Positions 26,092 to 34,300 of a stretch of 64,000 bases of DNA are shown piece by piece. The notes below the pieces were generated by a model that saw only the letters and a list, made by a program, of their open reading frames with translations, had not been told where the DNA came from and made no database searches. How positions within the stretch are numbered: position 1 is the stretch's first letter; each line of letters opens with the position of its first letter. The DNA comes from JBFWVD01 sp050246915. GTDB lineage: Bacteria; Actinomycetota; Acidimicrobiia; Acidimicrobiales; Ilumatobacteraceae. The translations under genes were made by a program, and so were the position numbers. The DNA is taken from NCBI GenBank assembly GCA_050246915.1, contig JBFWVD010000024.1:6705-70704 (forward strand). The letters are read 5' to 3'.

Positions 26092-26786
26092 CCGTCGAGC
26101 CGATAGCCCAACCCGCGCACGGTGATGACGTGGATCGGGTTGGCCGGGTCGACCTCGACCTTGGTGCGGAGCCGACGGACGTGCACGTCGACGAGGCGAC
26201 CGTCGCCGAAGTAGTCGTAGCCCCACACCTTGTCGAGCAGTTGCTCACGGGAGAACACACGCCCCGGGTTCGAGGCCATCTCGAGCAGCAGCCGGAACTC
26301 GGTCTTGGTGAGTGTGATCGGTTTGTTCGACAACGTGACCTTGCCCTCGTCGGGGATGATGACGAGATCACCGAACTCGAGTCGGGTATGGCCGGGCTGC
26401 GCAGGCTTGGCCCGGCGCAGCAGTGCTCGGATGCGTGCCGAGAGTTCCTTGGGGGCGAACGGCTTCGTGAGGTAGTCGTCGGCACCAGCCTCGAGGCCGG
26501 CCACAACGTCATGGGTGTCGTTGCGTGCGGTGACCATCACGATGGGCACGTCCGATGCGCGCCGCAACGAGCGGCACAGCTCGAAGCCGTCGATGCCGGG
26601 GAGCATGATGTCGATGAGCACGACGTCGGCCGGGGCTCGTCCGAACGAGAGCAGTGCGTCCTCACCGGAGCCGGCCTCTTCAACCGTCCAGCCTTCGTCT
26701 TCCAGCGCGAGTTTGACGGCGGCGCGGATCCGCTCGTCGTCTTCGACCGTCAGGATGCGAGTTCCCACCCCGACATGTTGCCCCAT
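26088..26786 (-). CDS. mtrA: OmpR-family response regulator, MtrA-like
   Basis: A 232-residue regulator with a receiver domain (acidic pocket VEDDE, phospho-acceptor Asp59 in LIDIMLPG, conserved Lys in LTKPFAPKE) and a C-terminal winged helix DNA-binding domain (TEFRLLLEMASNPGRVFSREQL, DVHVRRLR, TVRGLGYRL). It would be phosphorylated by the adjacent MtrB-like kinase. ATG 26786 follows AGGTGG. The gene diverges from an amidohydrolase gene with 165 bases between them, likely holding both promoters. Confidence 0.88.
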   Translation of the reverse strand: MGQHVGVGTRILTVEDDERIRAAVKLALEDEGWTVEEAGSGEDALLSFGRAPADVVLIDIMLPGIDGFELCRSLRRASDVPIVMVTARNDTHDVVAGLEAGADDYLTKPFAPKELSARIRALLRRAKPAQPGHTRLEFGDLVIIPDEGKVTLSNKPITLTKTEFRLLLEMASNPGRVFSREQLLDKVWGYDYFGDGRLVDVHVRRLRTKVEVDPANPIHVITVRGLGYRLDG

Positions 26787-26951
26787 GGGAGCCACCTGTG
26801 AGGACCACGGGGGTCTCCGGCGTCGTCTCGTCGGCTCAAACGGCCGCATGGGCATCTGACGATGGTCTTTGGTCCCTGTCGGGCATCGATGCGCACGACG
26901 CAAGGTAGCTGGACATACGGCCCGGGGGGCCGGGACCCGAGGAGGACGTCC

Positions 26952-28226
26952 GTGGACGCAAACGACATGATCCTTTTGAGCATCGATGACCATCTCATCG
27001 AGCCGCCTGACATGTTCGATGGCCGCATGCCCGCCAAGTTGCAGGATCAGGCTCCCCAGCTGGTCAAGGGTGACGATGGCAAGGATCAGTGGATCTTCCA
27101 AGGTGAGGCGATCGGCGTCCCCGGTCTCGCCGCAGTGGCGTCGTGGCCGAAGGAAGAGTGGGGCTTCAACCCCACCGACATCTCCGAGATGCGCCCGGGT
27201 TGTTACGACATGAAAGAGCGCGTCAAGGACATGGACGCCAACGGCATGTTGGCCGGCATGAACTTCCCGACGTTCGCCGGCTTCGCCGGCACCCACCTGG
27301 CCAAGATGAAGGACCAGGAACTGACGGCGGCGGCCATCGCCGCATACAACGACTGGCACATCGACGAGGTGTGCGGCTCCGCTCCGGGACGCTTCATCCC
27401 ACTGGCCATCCTCCCCACCTTCGACATGGATCGTTGCGTCGCCGAGGTGAACCGCGTTGCCAAGAAGGGTTGCGTCGCCGTCTCCATCCCCGAGACGCCG
27501 TACGGCGTTGGGTTGCCGAGCTTCGCCTCTGGCTACTTCGATCCGATGTTCAAGGCCTTGCTCGACAACAACATCACGCCGTGCATGCACATCGGTGGTG
27601 CCTTCGGGTTGGTGAAGCGCCCCGACGAGGCGATGGCCGATGACATCATCATCCTGGCCCCGCAGGTGATGGCCGTGACCACCACCGACATCATCCTCGG
27701 CGGTCTGCTGCAGCGATTCCCCGAGCTGAAGTTCGCCCTCTCCGAAGGTGGCATCGGCTGGATCCCGTTCTTCCTCGATCGCCTCGATCGCCATGTCACC
27801 AACCAGTCGTGGACCCATCTCGACAAGCTCCCGAAGGGCAAGACGCCGACCGAGGCGTGGCGGGAGCACTTCCTGGCGTGCTTTATCACTGACCCGTCCG
27901 CGCTCAACCTGCGCGAGCGCATCGGTGTGAACACGTTGGCGTGGGAGTGCGACTATCCGCACTCCGACTCGACGTGGCCGAACTCGCCGGAGTTGCTCCT
28001 CAAGGAACTCGACGACGCCAAGTGCACCGACGACGAGATCCACATGATCACCTGGAAGAACGTGGCCGACTTCTTCAACTACGACCCGTTCAAGCACATG
28101 TCCAAGGCCGACGCCACGGTCGGGGCCCTGCGGGCTCGGGCCAAGGCTGCGGGAGTCGACGTGAGTGAGACCCCGAAGGCTGAGTTCGCTCGTCGCTACG
28201 CCGCGGCGGCGGGAGCCAGCGCCTGA
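26952..28226 (+). CDS. Amidohydrolase-2 family metal-dependent hydrolase
   Basis: A 424-residue TIM-barrel hydrolase. The start is GTG 26952, which has an excellent GAGGAGG seven bases upstream. Features: SIDDHLIEPPDMF at the N-terminus in place of the classical HxH, YNDWHIDEV, CMHIGGA (metal histidine), LSEGGIGWIP and a C-terminal ECDYPHSDSTWP with the catalytic Asp. This subfamily is abundant in actinobacteria and often sits near acyl-CoA or ring-cleavage genes; substrates are mostly unknown, and decarboxylation or hydrolysis are both possible. A paralogue with the same motifs lies at 60955-62187. Confidence 0.82.
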   Translation: MDANDMILLSIDDHLIEPPDMFDGRMPAKLQDQAPQLVKGDDGKDQWIFQGEAIGVPGLAAVASWPKEEWGFNPTDISEMRPGCYDMKERVKDMDANGMLAGMNFPTFAGFAGTHLAKMKDQELTAAAIAAYNDWHIDEVCGSAPGRFIPLAILPTFDMDRCVAEVNRVAKKGCVAVSIPETPYGVGLPSFASGYFDPMFKALLDNNITPCMHIGGAFGLVKRPDEAMADDIIILAPQVMAVTTTDIILGGLLQRFPELKFALSEGGIGWIPFFLDRLDRHVTNQSWTHLDKLPKGKTPTEAWREHFLACFITDPSALNLRERIGVNTLAWECDYPHSDSTWPNSPELLLKELDDAKCTDDEIHMITWKNVADFFNYDPFKHMSKADATVGALRARAKAAGVDVSETPKAEFARRYAAAAGASA

Positions 28227-28255
28227 GCGGGTCGTCTCACCATCGGTGACAAAGG

Positions 28256-28286
28256 AAGAGCCGGGGCCCATCGGGCCCCGGCTCTT
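28256..28286. terminator. GC-rich hairpin terminator between converging genes
   Basis: A perfect 14-bp stem, AAGAGCCGGGGCCC with GGGCCCCGGCTCTT, around a 3-nt loop (28270-28272). It ends 27 bases before the stop of the converging Thr-rich protein gene. There is a short T-run on each side, so it may serve both genes. Confidence 0.85.
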
Positions 28287-28313
28287 TCGCGTTCAGCGAT
28301 CGTCGTATCTTGC

Positions 28314-29000
28314 TCAGCCCGGTTCGACGTCGGGGGGAAGCGTGGTCGGCGCTGGCGGACGAGTGGTTGCCGTTGTGGCCGGTGGCGCCGTCGTCGGTGG
28401 TTTCGTGGTGGTCGTTGTCTTCTTCGGCGATGTCGTCGCAGTGGTGGCAGGGGTTGTCGAGGGCGGCGGCACCGAGAAGTTCACTGTCACGACCGCAGCG
28501 GTGACGTTCCCCGCCGGGTCGGTGGCGGTGACTGTGATCGAGTTGACACCGGGGACCAGCTCCACGCCGGCAGCCCAGTTGCCCTTCTCATCGAGCAGCG
28601 CGGGAGACGTCCCGATCGACACGACGGCCGCGGCCTCGGCGGTACCCGACAACACGAATTGCGCAGTGGTGACCGTGGAGCCTTCCAGCCCAGGAGCGAT
28701 GGTCAGCACCGGAGGGGTGGTGTCAGCTGGGATCGTGGTGGTCGTGGGTGCCGGAGCTGTCGTGGCCACCGTCGTCGGGGCGTTCGGATCCACCTGGACC
28801 GTTAACACCGGGATCGGTGCCGTGGTCGTGGTGGTGGCGACGACCGCAGCGTTGTCGCCCGATGTGGCGGTGGCGTCGCCCGGGCGGCTGACCGCCAGCG
28901 CACCGACCGCCGCCATGGAGATCAGGGCGAGGCCACACAACAACGCTGGGCTGGTCAAGGTCTCGACCGAGGGGCGGCGGGTCGCAGGAAGACGAGGCAC
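28314..29000 (-). CDS. Secreted or membrane-anchored Thr/Pro-rich protein with Ig-like domain
   Basis: A 228-residue exported protein. An N-terminal hydrophobic segment (residues 18-38) acts as a signal or anchor. A Thr-rich linker follows, then a bacterial Ig-like fold (about residues 90-175: TPPVLTIAPGLEGSTVT, VPGVNSITVTATDPAGNVT) of the kind found in surface adhesins and glycan-binding proteins. The C-terminus is a second Thr/Pro/Lys-rich low-complexity tail suited to cell-wall spanning or glycosylation. Function unknown; an envelope location is supported by composition. Confidence 0.72.
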   Translation of the reverse strand: MPRLPATRRPSVETLTSPALLCGLALISMAAVGALAVSRPGDATATSGDNAAVVATTTTTAPIPVLTVQVDPNAPTTVATTAPAPTTTTIPADTTPPVLTIAPGLEGSTVTTAQFVLSGTAEAAAVVSIGTSPALLDEKGNWAAGVELVPGVNSITVTATDPAGNVTAAVVTVNFSVPPPSTTPATTATTSPKKTTTTTKPPTTAPPATTATTRPPAPTTLPPDVEPG

Positions 29001-29110
29001 ACCGCCCTATCGGCATGGTGAGGCCCGCGGCTTGAGGACCTGTGGAACGTGGCCAGAACCCCGGCAGAGAAACCCGAGTTGACACCGATCGGGTCGGTGC
29101 CCGCTCGCGA

Positions 29111-29749
29111 TCAGTGCAGCGGCGCGCCGGTCTTGGCCACGACCTCGTCGCGGGTCACCCCGGGTGCCAGTTCGACGAGTGTGAAGCCCTGCGCGGTCAC
29201 GTCGATCACGGCCAGATCGGTGATGATGCGATCGACCACAGCCCGACCGGTGAGCGGGAGGTCGCACGAGACGAGCAACTTCTTGTCCACGGTCCCGTCC
29301 TTCTTGGTGGCGACGTGGTCCATCAACACCACGACTCGCCGAACACCGGCGACCAGGTCCATGGCGCCGCCCATGCCCTTGGCCATCTTGCCGGGGATCA
29401 TCCAGTTGGCGAGATCACCGTTCTGGGCGACCTGCATCCCGCCCAAGATCGACAGGTCGATCTTGCCGGCCCGGATCATGGCGAAGCTGTCGTGCGACCC
29501 GAACACCGAAGAGCCGGGAATGGTCGTGACGGTCTCCTTACCGGCATTGATGAGGTCGGGATCGATCTGATCTTCAGTGGGGTACGGGCCGACGCCGAGC
29601 ATCCCGTTCTCGCTCTGGAGCCACACCTCGATGCCGGCGGGAACGTGGTTGGCCACCAGGGTCGGCATGCCGATACCGAGGTTCACATAGAAGCCGTCCT
29701 GCAGTTCCTGTGCAGCGCGAGCGGCCATCTCATCACGTGTCCAACCCAT
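29111..29749 (-). CDS. scoB: 3-Oxoacid CoA-transferase subunit B
   Basis: Beta subunit of succinyl-CoA:3-ketoacid (acetoacetate) CoA-transferase. 212 residues. The catalytic glutamate lies in SENGMLGVGP (about residue 47); GIGMPTLVANHVP and GGAMDLVAG are family signatures. It lies 1 base after the alpha-subunit gene, with ribosome site GGGAGC, so the two are co-translated. The heterotetramer activates acetoacetate or related oxoacids with succinyl-CoA as CoA donor. A role in ketone body or polyhydroxybutyrate breakdown is inferred. Confidence 0.9.
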   Translation of the reverse strand: MGWTRDEMAARAAQELQDGFYVNLGIGMPTLVANHVPAGIEVWLQSENGMLGVGPYPTEDQIDPDLINAGKETVTTIPGSSVFGSHDSFAMIRAGKIDLSILGGMQVAQNGDLANWMIPGKMAKGMGGAMDLVAGVRRVVVLMDHVATKKDGTVDKKLLVSCDLPLTGRAVVDRIITDLAVIDVTAQGFTLVELAPGVTRDEVVAKTGAPLH

Positions 29750-29750
29750 G

Positions 29751-30476
29751 TCAAGCTCCCTTGCTCGCGTTGCCTGCGCCTGCGGCGGTAATTGTCCGTT
29801 TCTCGATGCGCTTCTCGGGGTTCGCGTTCACGACGATCCGGTGCACGTACACCCCCGGGAGGTGCACGTCATCGGGGTCGATGGCGCCGGTGTCCACGAG
29901 CTCCTCGACCTCCACGACGGTGACCTTGCCAGCCATGGCCACGGCCGGGTTGAAGTTGCGTGCCGTCTTGTTGAACCGGAGGTTGCCGCTGCGGTCGGCC
30001 TTCTGCGCCTTCACCAGAGCGACCTCGGGGACGAGCGCTCGCTCCATCACGTACTCGATCCCGTCGAACGTGGCAGTGGGCTTGCCCTCGGCGATCGTGG
30101 TGCCGACACCGGTGCGTGTGTAGAAGGCCGGTATGCCGGCGCCGCCGGCTCGCAGTCGCTCGGCCAACGTGCCTTGCGGCGTGAACTCGACCTCGAGCTC
30201 GCCGGCGAGGAACTGGCGCTCGAACTCCTTGTTCTCGCCGACGTAGCTGGAGATCATCTTGGCGATCTGACGGGTCTCGAGCAGCTTGCCCAGGCCGAAC
30301 CCGTCGACCCCGGCGTTGTTCGATACCACCGTGAGGTCACGGCACCCGCTGTCGCGCAGCGCATCGATGAGCGCCTCGGGAATGCCACACAGTCCGAACC
30401 CGCCGACCGCCAGCAACATGCCGTCGGTGATCAAGCCGGCGAGTGCGGCATCGGCACTGGCGTACACCTTGTCCAT
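29751..30476 (-). CDS. scoA: 3-Oxoacid CoA-transferase subunit A
   Basis: Alpha subunit, 241 residues, with GGFGLCGIPEALIDAL (CoA-binding glycine motif), TVVSNNAG and EFTPQGTLAERLRAGGAGIPAF. A strong GAGGAG ribosome site precedes ATG 30476. It forms an operon with subunit B immediately downstream. A thiolase gene at 59643-60824 could process the acetoacetyl-CoA made here, but it is 30 kb away and may serve another pathway. Confidence 0.92.
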   Translation of the reverse strand: MDKVYASADAALAGLITDGMLLAVGGFGLCGIPEALIDALRDSGCRDLTVVSNNAGVDGFGLGKLLETRQIAKMISSYVGENKEFERQFLAGELEVEFTPQGTLAERLRAGGAGIPAFYTRTGVGTTIAEGKPTATFDGIEYVMERALVPEVALVKAQKADRSGNLRFNKTARNFNPAVAMAGKVTVVEVEELVDTGAIDPDDVHLPGVYVHRIVVNANPEKRIEKRTITAAGAGNASKGA

Positions 30477-30597
30477 GAACTCTCCTCGATGGTCGCACGT
30501 GGGGTGGGTCGGCTCATCGACCGGACGAAACCATAGGGCGAAGTGTGCGACCGGCCGGAATATGTGACGGTCCGCCGGCGCAGCGCGCCGAGATGGG

Positions 30598-31707
30598 TCA
30601 GGCGAGCTTGCCGGCGATGGAGCCCGCCGCCCGCAGAGCCGAGCCGTCGGCCCCGTCGACGGTCCAGTGCCTGGTGGGGCGAGCAGCTTCAGCGACGAGA
30701 TCGCCGAGCAAGGTCCCGAACGGGACGCCGCACGCCTGCCACAGGTACCAACCCATCGCGCCAGGGATGGTGTTGATCTCGTTCACGTACAGATGCCCGT
30801 CGCTGAGGAGGAAGTCGATGCGGGGAGCACCGCGCACCAACGCCACCGTCGTGAGCCGACGGGCGGCCTGCTCGATCTGGGCCGTGATGTCGGCGTCGAT
30901 CTGGGCCGGTAGCTCCCGCGGCGCGCTGGAGAGGCCCTCTCCACCGCCGAGGTACTTCTCGGCATAGGTGTAGATGTGACCGTCCGAACCCTTGCGCAGC
31001 GGCCGCTCCACCGGGCTGAGCTGCACGGTGGGGTGCACGCGCACGGCGATGTTGAGGTCCACCGCGTCGGGAAGATACGGCTCGAGCAGGGCGCCGTCGC
31101 GATAGTGGGGCGAGGACTTCAGCAGAGCTCGGGCCACGGAAGCGTCGTCGAGGATCTCGATCCCGATCGATGACCCACCGAAGCGCGGCTTGCAGATGTA
31201 GGGCCCCTCGAAGTCGGGGTCGGGTCCGTCGGTCGAGAGCACATGGCGGGGAAGGCTGGGGAGCCCCACGGCGTGGACCGCGGCAGCGAACGCCAACTTG
31301 TCCATGCCCAGCGCCGCGCTCTGCGAGGAGGGGCCGGTGTAGCGCACCCCGGCCAGGTCGAGTGCGGCCTGCAACGTGCCGTCCTCTCCCGGACCGCCGT
31401 GGCAGGCGTTGATGATGACCTCGGCCTCGAACGGGCGCGCCTTGCCGAAACGACCGGACTCGCCGATGAACCCGCCTCCAGGGCGCACGACGAGCTCGAG
31501 CCGCGAGGACTTCGCCGGGATCCCGTTGGCGAAGTCCTTGGCCTCGAGGGTCGGCTCGACACTGAAGAACTCACCGTTCTTGGCCCAGTAGATCGCCGAG
31601 GGCGACGCCCCTGTCTGGGTCAGGGCGCGTGTGGCCTGGAGTCCGGTGAGTATGGAGATGTCGTGTTCGGGGGAGGGGCCCCCGAACAGCACAGCGACCG
31701 ACGGCAT
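30598..31707 (-). CDS. ddl: D-alanine--D-alanine ligase
   Basis: An ATP-grasp ligase joining two D-alanines for peptidoglycan. The 369-residue protein shows FGGPSPEHDISILTG at the N-terminus, HGGPGEDGTLQ (about residue 104), the ATP loop KPRFGGSSIGIE and the Mg-site NEINTIPGAM near the C-terminus. It follows a MurF-like gene on the same strand with a 111-base leader that contains overlapping hairpins. In context it may supply the dipeptide used by that ligase. A second role with another amino acid cannot be excluded. Confidence 0.9.
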   Translation of the reverse strand: MPSVAVLFGGPSPEHDISILTGLQATRALTQTGASPSAIYWAKNGEFFSVEPTLEAKDFANGIPAKSSRLELVVRPGGGFIGESGRFGKARPFEAEVIINACHGGPGEDGTLQAALDLAGVRYTGPSSQSAALGMDKLAFAAAVHAVGLPSLPRHVLSTDGPDPDFEGPYICKPRFGGSSIGIEILDDASVARALLKSSPHYRDGALLEPYLPDAVDLNIAVRVHPTVQLSPVERPLRKGSDGHIYTYAEKYLGGGEGLSSAPRELPAQIDADITAQIEQAARRLTTVALVRGAPRIDFLLSDGHLYVNEINTIPGAMGWYLWQACGVPFGTLLGDLVAEAARPTRHWTVDGADGSALRAAGSIAGKLA

Positions 31708-31709
31708 AA

Positions 31710-31747
31710 GGCTCCCATCCTGTCAGGAGCCCCGCACACCATCGGGG
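31710..31747 (-). promoter_or_regulatory. Two overlapping hairpins covering the ddl ribosome site
   Basis: On the minus strand, GGCTCC (31731-31726) pairs with GGAGCC (31715-31710), which holds the GGGAG ribosome site just before the ddl ATG at 31707. A second stem, CCCCG (31747-31743) with CGGGG (31734-31730), shares two bases with the first and so competes with it. This could gate translation of ddl. It is a structural prediction only. Confidence 0.4.
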
Positions 31748-31818
31748 CATACCCGGCCGGAACCGACGGCAACTCGCCCCATGAACTGTGGAGAAGTCGC
31801 GTGGGTTCGCCACGGGTA

Positions 31819-33369
31819 TTAGGGATAGTGGTCGGGCAGATCGCCTTCATAGAGCACCACGTCACCGGGACCGGCGTTGGCCCGGACCCACTCGACGGCA
31901 TCGACCCGGGTGGCGAAGCAGTGCACGTTGGTGGTGCCGGCGGTGGCGCCGTGTCGGAGTGCCGCGCGATTGGTCTGTCCGACGATGAGGAACTCGTCGA
32001 CCTGGGTGGAAGCTCGCGATGCGAACGCTTCGTTCTCGTCGAACTGAGCAGAGCCCAGCTCGACCATCCCGGGCGTGACCACCATGGTGCGGCCGGTCCC
32101 GCCGGCGTCGTGGTGCAACTTGGCGAGCAGCTTCAACGAGGCTTCGGCCGAGGCCGGGTTGGAGGAGAACGTGTTGTCGATGACGACGGCGCCGCTGGCC
32201 CCGGTGGCCACGCTCTGGCGATGATCGGACCCGGGCAGATCCACGACCCGGCGCGCAATCACTTCAACTGGAATTGACAAGGCCAAGGCCAGGCCGACGG
32301 CACCGGCCACGTTGCTCACCGGGGCCGAGGAGTCCGAGACATTGGCGATCGGTTCGCCGGCGACGATGACGGCGAAACCCGAACCCTCGGTCACCACGGT
32401 GGCGTCGGCGTCGCGGTCGATGGTGGACACGCGGATCACCCGCTTGCCGGCCGCGGACAACTCATCGGCGACGGCGCGCAACCCATGCGCGTCGGTGTTG
32501 ATCACGCACGTCGAAGCGCTCTCGAAGATCTCTCGCTTGGCGCTCACGATGTTGTCGAGCGACTTCATCCGCTCGAGGTGCACCGGGCCGATGTTCACCA
32601 GGGCGGCGATGTCGGGCTTCACCCATGAGCACAACGAGCGGATCTCGCCCGGACCGTAGGTGCCCATCTCAGCGATGAGCACCTCGGTCCCCATGGTCAG
32701 GTGCTCGTTCATGGTGCGGGCCAGTCCGCCGGTGTTGTTGAACGATGCGGGTGAGGCAAGCACCGACTTCGTGCCGGCCACGATGTGGCGCAGATAGTTC
32801 TTCGTGGTGGTCTTGCCGTAGGACCCGGTGATGGCCACGGTGGTGGGGGACACGCTGCGCAACTTGGCAGTGGCCTGATCGACGAAACGGTTCATGCCCC
32901 GTCGCTCGATGGGGGCGAGGATGGCGAGCGCGACGTCGACAACGATCGGTTGCGCGAGCAACAGCAAGCCGAAGGCGCCGCCTCGCCATCCGCCGGGCAG
33001 CAACACCGCACCGAGGGCGAGCACCACGTCGAGTGCCCCGGTGACGATGGCCGTGGTGCGCATCCGTCGGGTCCAGGCCAGCTTCGAGGTGCGGCCCTTG
33101 TAGCTGAGCCCGATCGGGCCCGCTGCGCTGACCGCTAGTGCCCCGACCCAACACCACTCCTCGACGGCGACGGCCAACACGATGGATGCGCCCGCGACGG
33201 TGATGAGCAAGATGTTCACCAGCGACGACGTCCACCATCGCTTGGCGAACACCAGCGTCGACGGGGGGAGGTAGTGCTCGCGTTGGGCGACGCGCATCCA
33301 CCGCAGGTCGGCCAGAGCGATCGCGCCAAGACCCAACACCGCGACGATCGCCCATGCTGCGGCGTTCAT
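31819..33369 (-). CDS. Membrane-anchored MurF-like Mur ligase
   Basis: A 516-residue protein. The first ~150 residues hold four to five predicted membrane helices, which normal MurF lacks. A Mur ligase follows: P-loop TGSYGKTTTK (residues 181-190), NTGGLARTMNEHL, AEMGTYGPGEI, NIGPVHLERM and a C-terminal glutamate-ligase lobe with VVTPGMVELG. It would ligate a peptide or dipeptide to a UDP-muramyl or other acceptor at the membrane, using ATP. The start ATG overlaps the alpha/beta hydrolase stop (ATGA). ddl lies downstream. Soluble murF may exist elsewhere, so a specialised role is possible. Confidence 0.8.
   Translation of the reverse strand: MNAAAWAIVAVLGLGAIALADLRWMRVAQREHYLPPSTLVFAKRWWTSSLVNILLITVAGASIVLAVAVEEWCWVGALAVSAAGPIGLSYKGRTSKLAWTRRMRTTAIVTGALDVVLALGAVLLPGGWRGGAFGLLLLAQPIVVDVALAILAPIERRGMNRFVDQATAKLRSVSPTTVAITGSYGKTTTKNYLRHIVAGTKSVLASPASFNNTGGLARTMNEHLTMGTEVLIAEMGTYGPGEIRSLCSWVKPDIAALVNIGPVHLERMKSLDNIVSAKREIFESASTCVINTDAHGLRAVADELSAAGKRVIRVSTIDRDADATVVTEGSGFAVIVAGEPIANVSDSSAPVSNVAGAVGLALALSIPVEVIARRVVDLPGSDHRQSVATGASGAVVIDNTFSSNPASAEASLKLLAKLHHDAGGTGRTMVVTPGMVELGSAQFDENEAFASRASTQVDEFLIVGQTNRAALRHGATAGTTNVHCFATRVDAVEWVRANAGPGDVVLYEGDLPDHYP
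32263..32278. repeat. GTCAAY dyad, copy 4 (one mismatch)
   Basis: TTCAACTGGAATTGAC, inside the MurF-like gene; the first base differs from the consensus. It shares its core with copy 3. Confidence 0.7.
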
Positions 33370-34136
33370 GAGCGGCCGCCGGCGGCGATGGAGGCGAGGG
33401 CAGCGTCGACGGCGGAACGCAGGGCTTCGGGTCGTTGCAACGGCAACAAGTGCCCCACCTCGGGAACGATGTCAATCTGCGTTGACGGGCCGAGGATCTG
33501 CGCTGCTCGCGTCGCCGTGCTCACCGGGACAGCATCATCGTCGGCTCCCCATACCATCCACACACGGATGCCGGCCGCGGCGATGGCGCGCAGTTGCTCC
33601 TCGTAGGTCTCCTGCACCACGGTCACCAGCACCTGACGCATGACGCCCGTGGCATTTCGATAGTCCTGCGAGCCGTGCTGGCGACGGCGTGCCTCCATGC
33701 GCTCGTCGGACACGATGCCGATCCGATTGGCCCATCGCGCCAAGCGATGGGTGAGCGACACCTTGGGTGGCGGCCGGTCGTCGCGTCGCAGCAGCGGCAC
33801 ACCGGTGAGCACCAGCGCTCCGACGCGATCGGGGTGGCGAGCGGCGAGGTGCACCGCCACCCGCCCGCCGAAGCTGTGGCCGACCAGGACGGTCGGCGTG
33901 GCGCATGCCATGAGCGCGGGGGTGACGAGGTCGCCGTAGTGGGCCGCGCCGCCGCCGGACGACGGCTCGGGGGACGCGCCGCCGAATCCGGGCAGGTCGA
34001 GTGCGACGGCGTCGAGTCCATCGATGACCAGGCGGAAGTCACTGCGCTGGCGCATCCATCCGGGGAGGGCCAGCACCTTCGACGGCACCTGGCCGACGCA
34101 TTCACCGAAGAGATCGTTCCCGAACGTCTGGAGCAT
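33366..34136 (-). CDS. Alpha/beta hydrolase
   Basis: A 256-residue alpha/beta hydrolase. Nucleophile Ser lies in VGHSFGGRVAV; the acid is probably Asp in WGADDDAVPV and the base His in EVGHLLPLQRP. ATG 34136 was chosen because GGTGAGG precedes it; an upstream in-frame ATG at 34196 has no ribosome site. Its stop overlaps the MurF-like start, so the hydrolase, ligase and perhaps ddl form one unit. The substrate is unknown; an envelope peptide or ester is a guess from context. Confidence 0.82.
   Translation of the reverse strand: MLQTFGNDLFGECVGQVPSKVLALPGWMRQRSDFRLVIDGLDAVALDLPGFGGASPEPSSGGGAAHYGDLVTPALMACATPTVLVGHSFGGRVAVHLAARHPDRVGALVLTGVPLLRRDDRPPPKVSLTHRLARWANRIGIVSDERMEARRRQHGSQDYRNATGVMRQVLVTVVQETYEEQLRAIAAAGIRVWMVWGADDDAVPVSTATRAAQILGPSTQIDIVPEVGHLLPLQRPEALRSAVDAALASIAAGGRS
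33471..33486. repeat. GTCAAY dyad, copy 5 (exact)
   Basis: GTCAATCTGCGTTGAC, inside the alpha/beta hydrolase gene. Confidence 0.85.
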
Positions 34137-34228
34137 CGCCCTCACCTTGCCCGCTGGGACGGGGGCAATGCCAGCATCCCCCGTGTGCCCCGCCATCAGC
34201 AGCGGTGCGGTCCCGACGCTGCATGCGT

Positions 34229-34300
34229 CCTGACCGGGACGTCAGGGCACCTGACCGGGACGTCAGGGCACCTGACCGTGACGTCAGGGCACCTGACCGA
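34229..34300. repeat. Tandem 21-bp palindromic repeat array (3.4 units)
   Basis: Three 21-bp units (34229, 34250, 34271) plus a partial one, differing by one base. Each unit contains CCTGAC and GTCAGG, so neighbouring units can also pair across a 3-base loop (GTCAGG-TGC-CCTGAC on the minus strand). The array overlaps the stop codon of the MFS gene and lies in the gap before the alpha/beta hydrolase. A terminator, an mRNA stabiliser or a minisatellite are all possible. Confidence 0.9.

Noticed and set aside
26787..28271. Long upstream extension of the response regulator frame, antisense to the amidohydrolase
   Set aside because: The receiver domain begins right at ATG 26786 and the extension has no recognisable sequence; the sense gene explains the openness.
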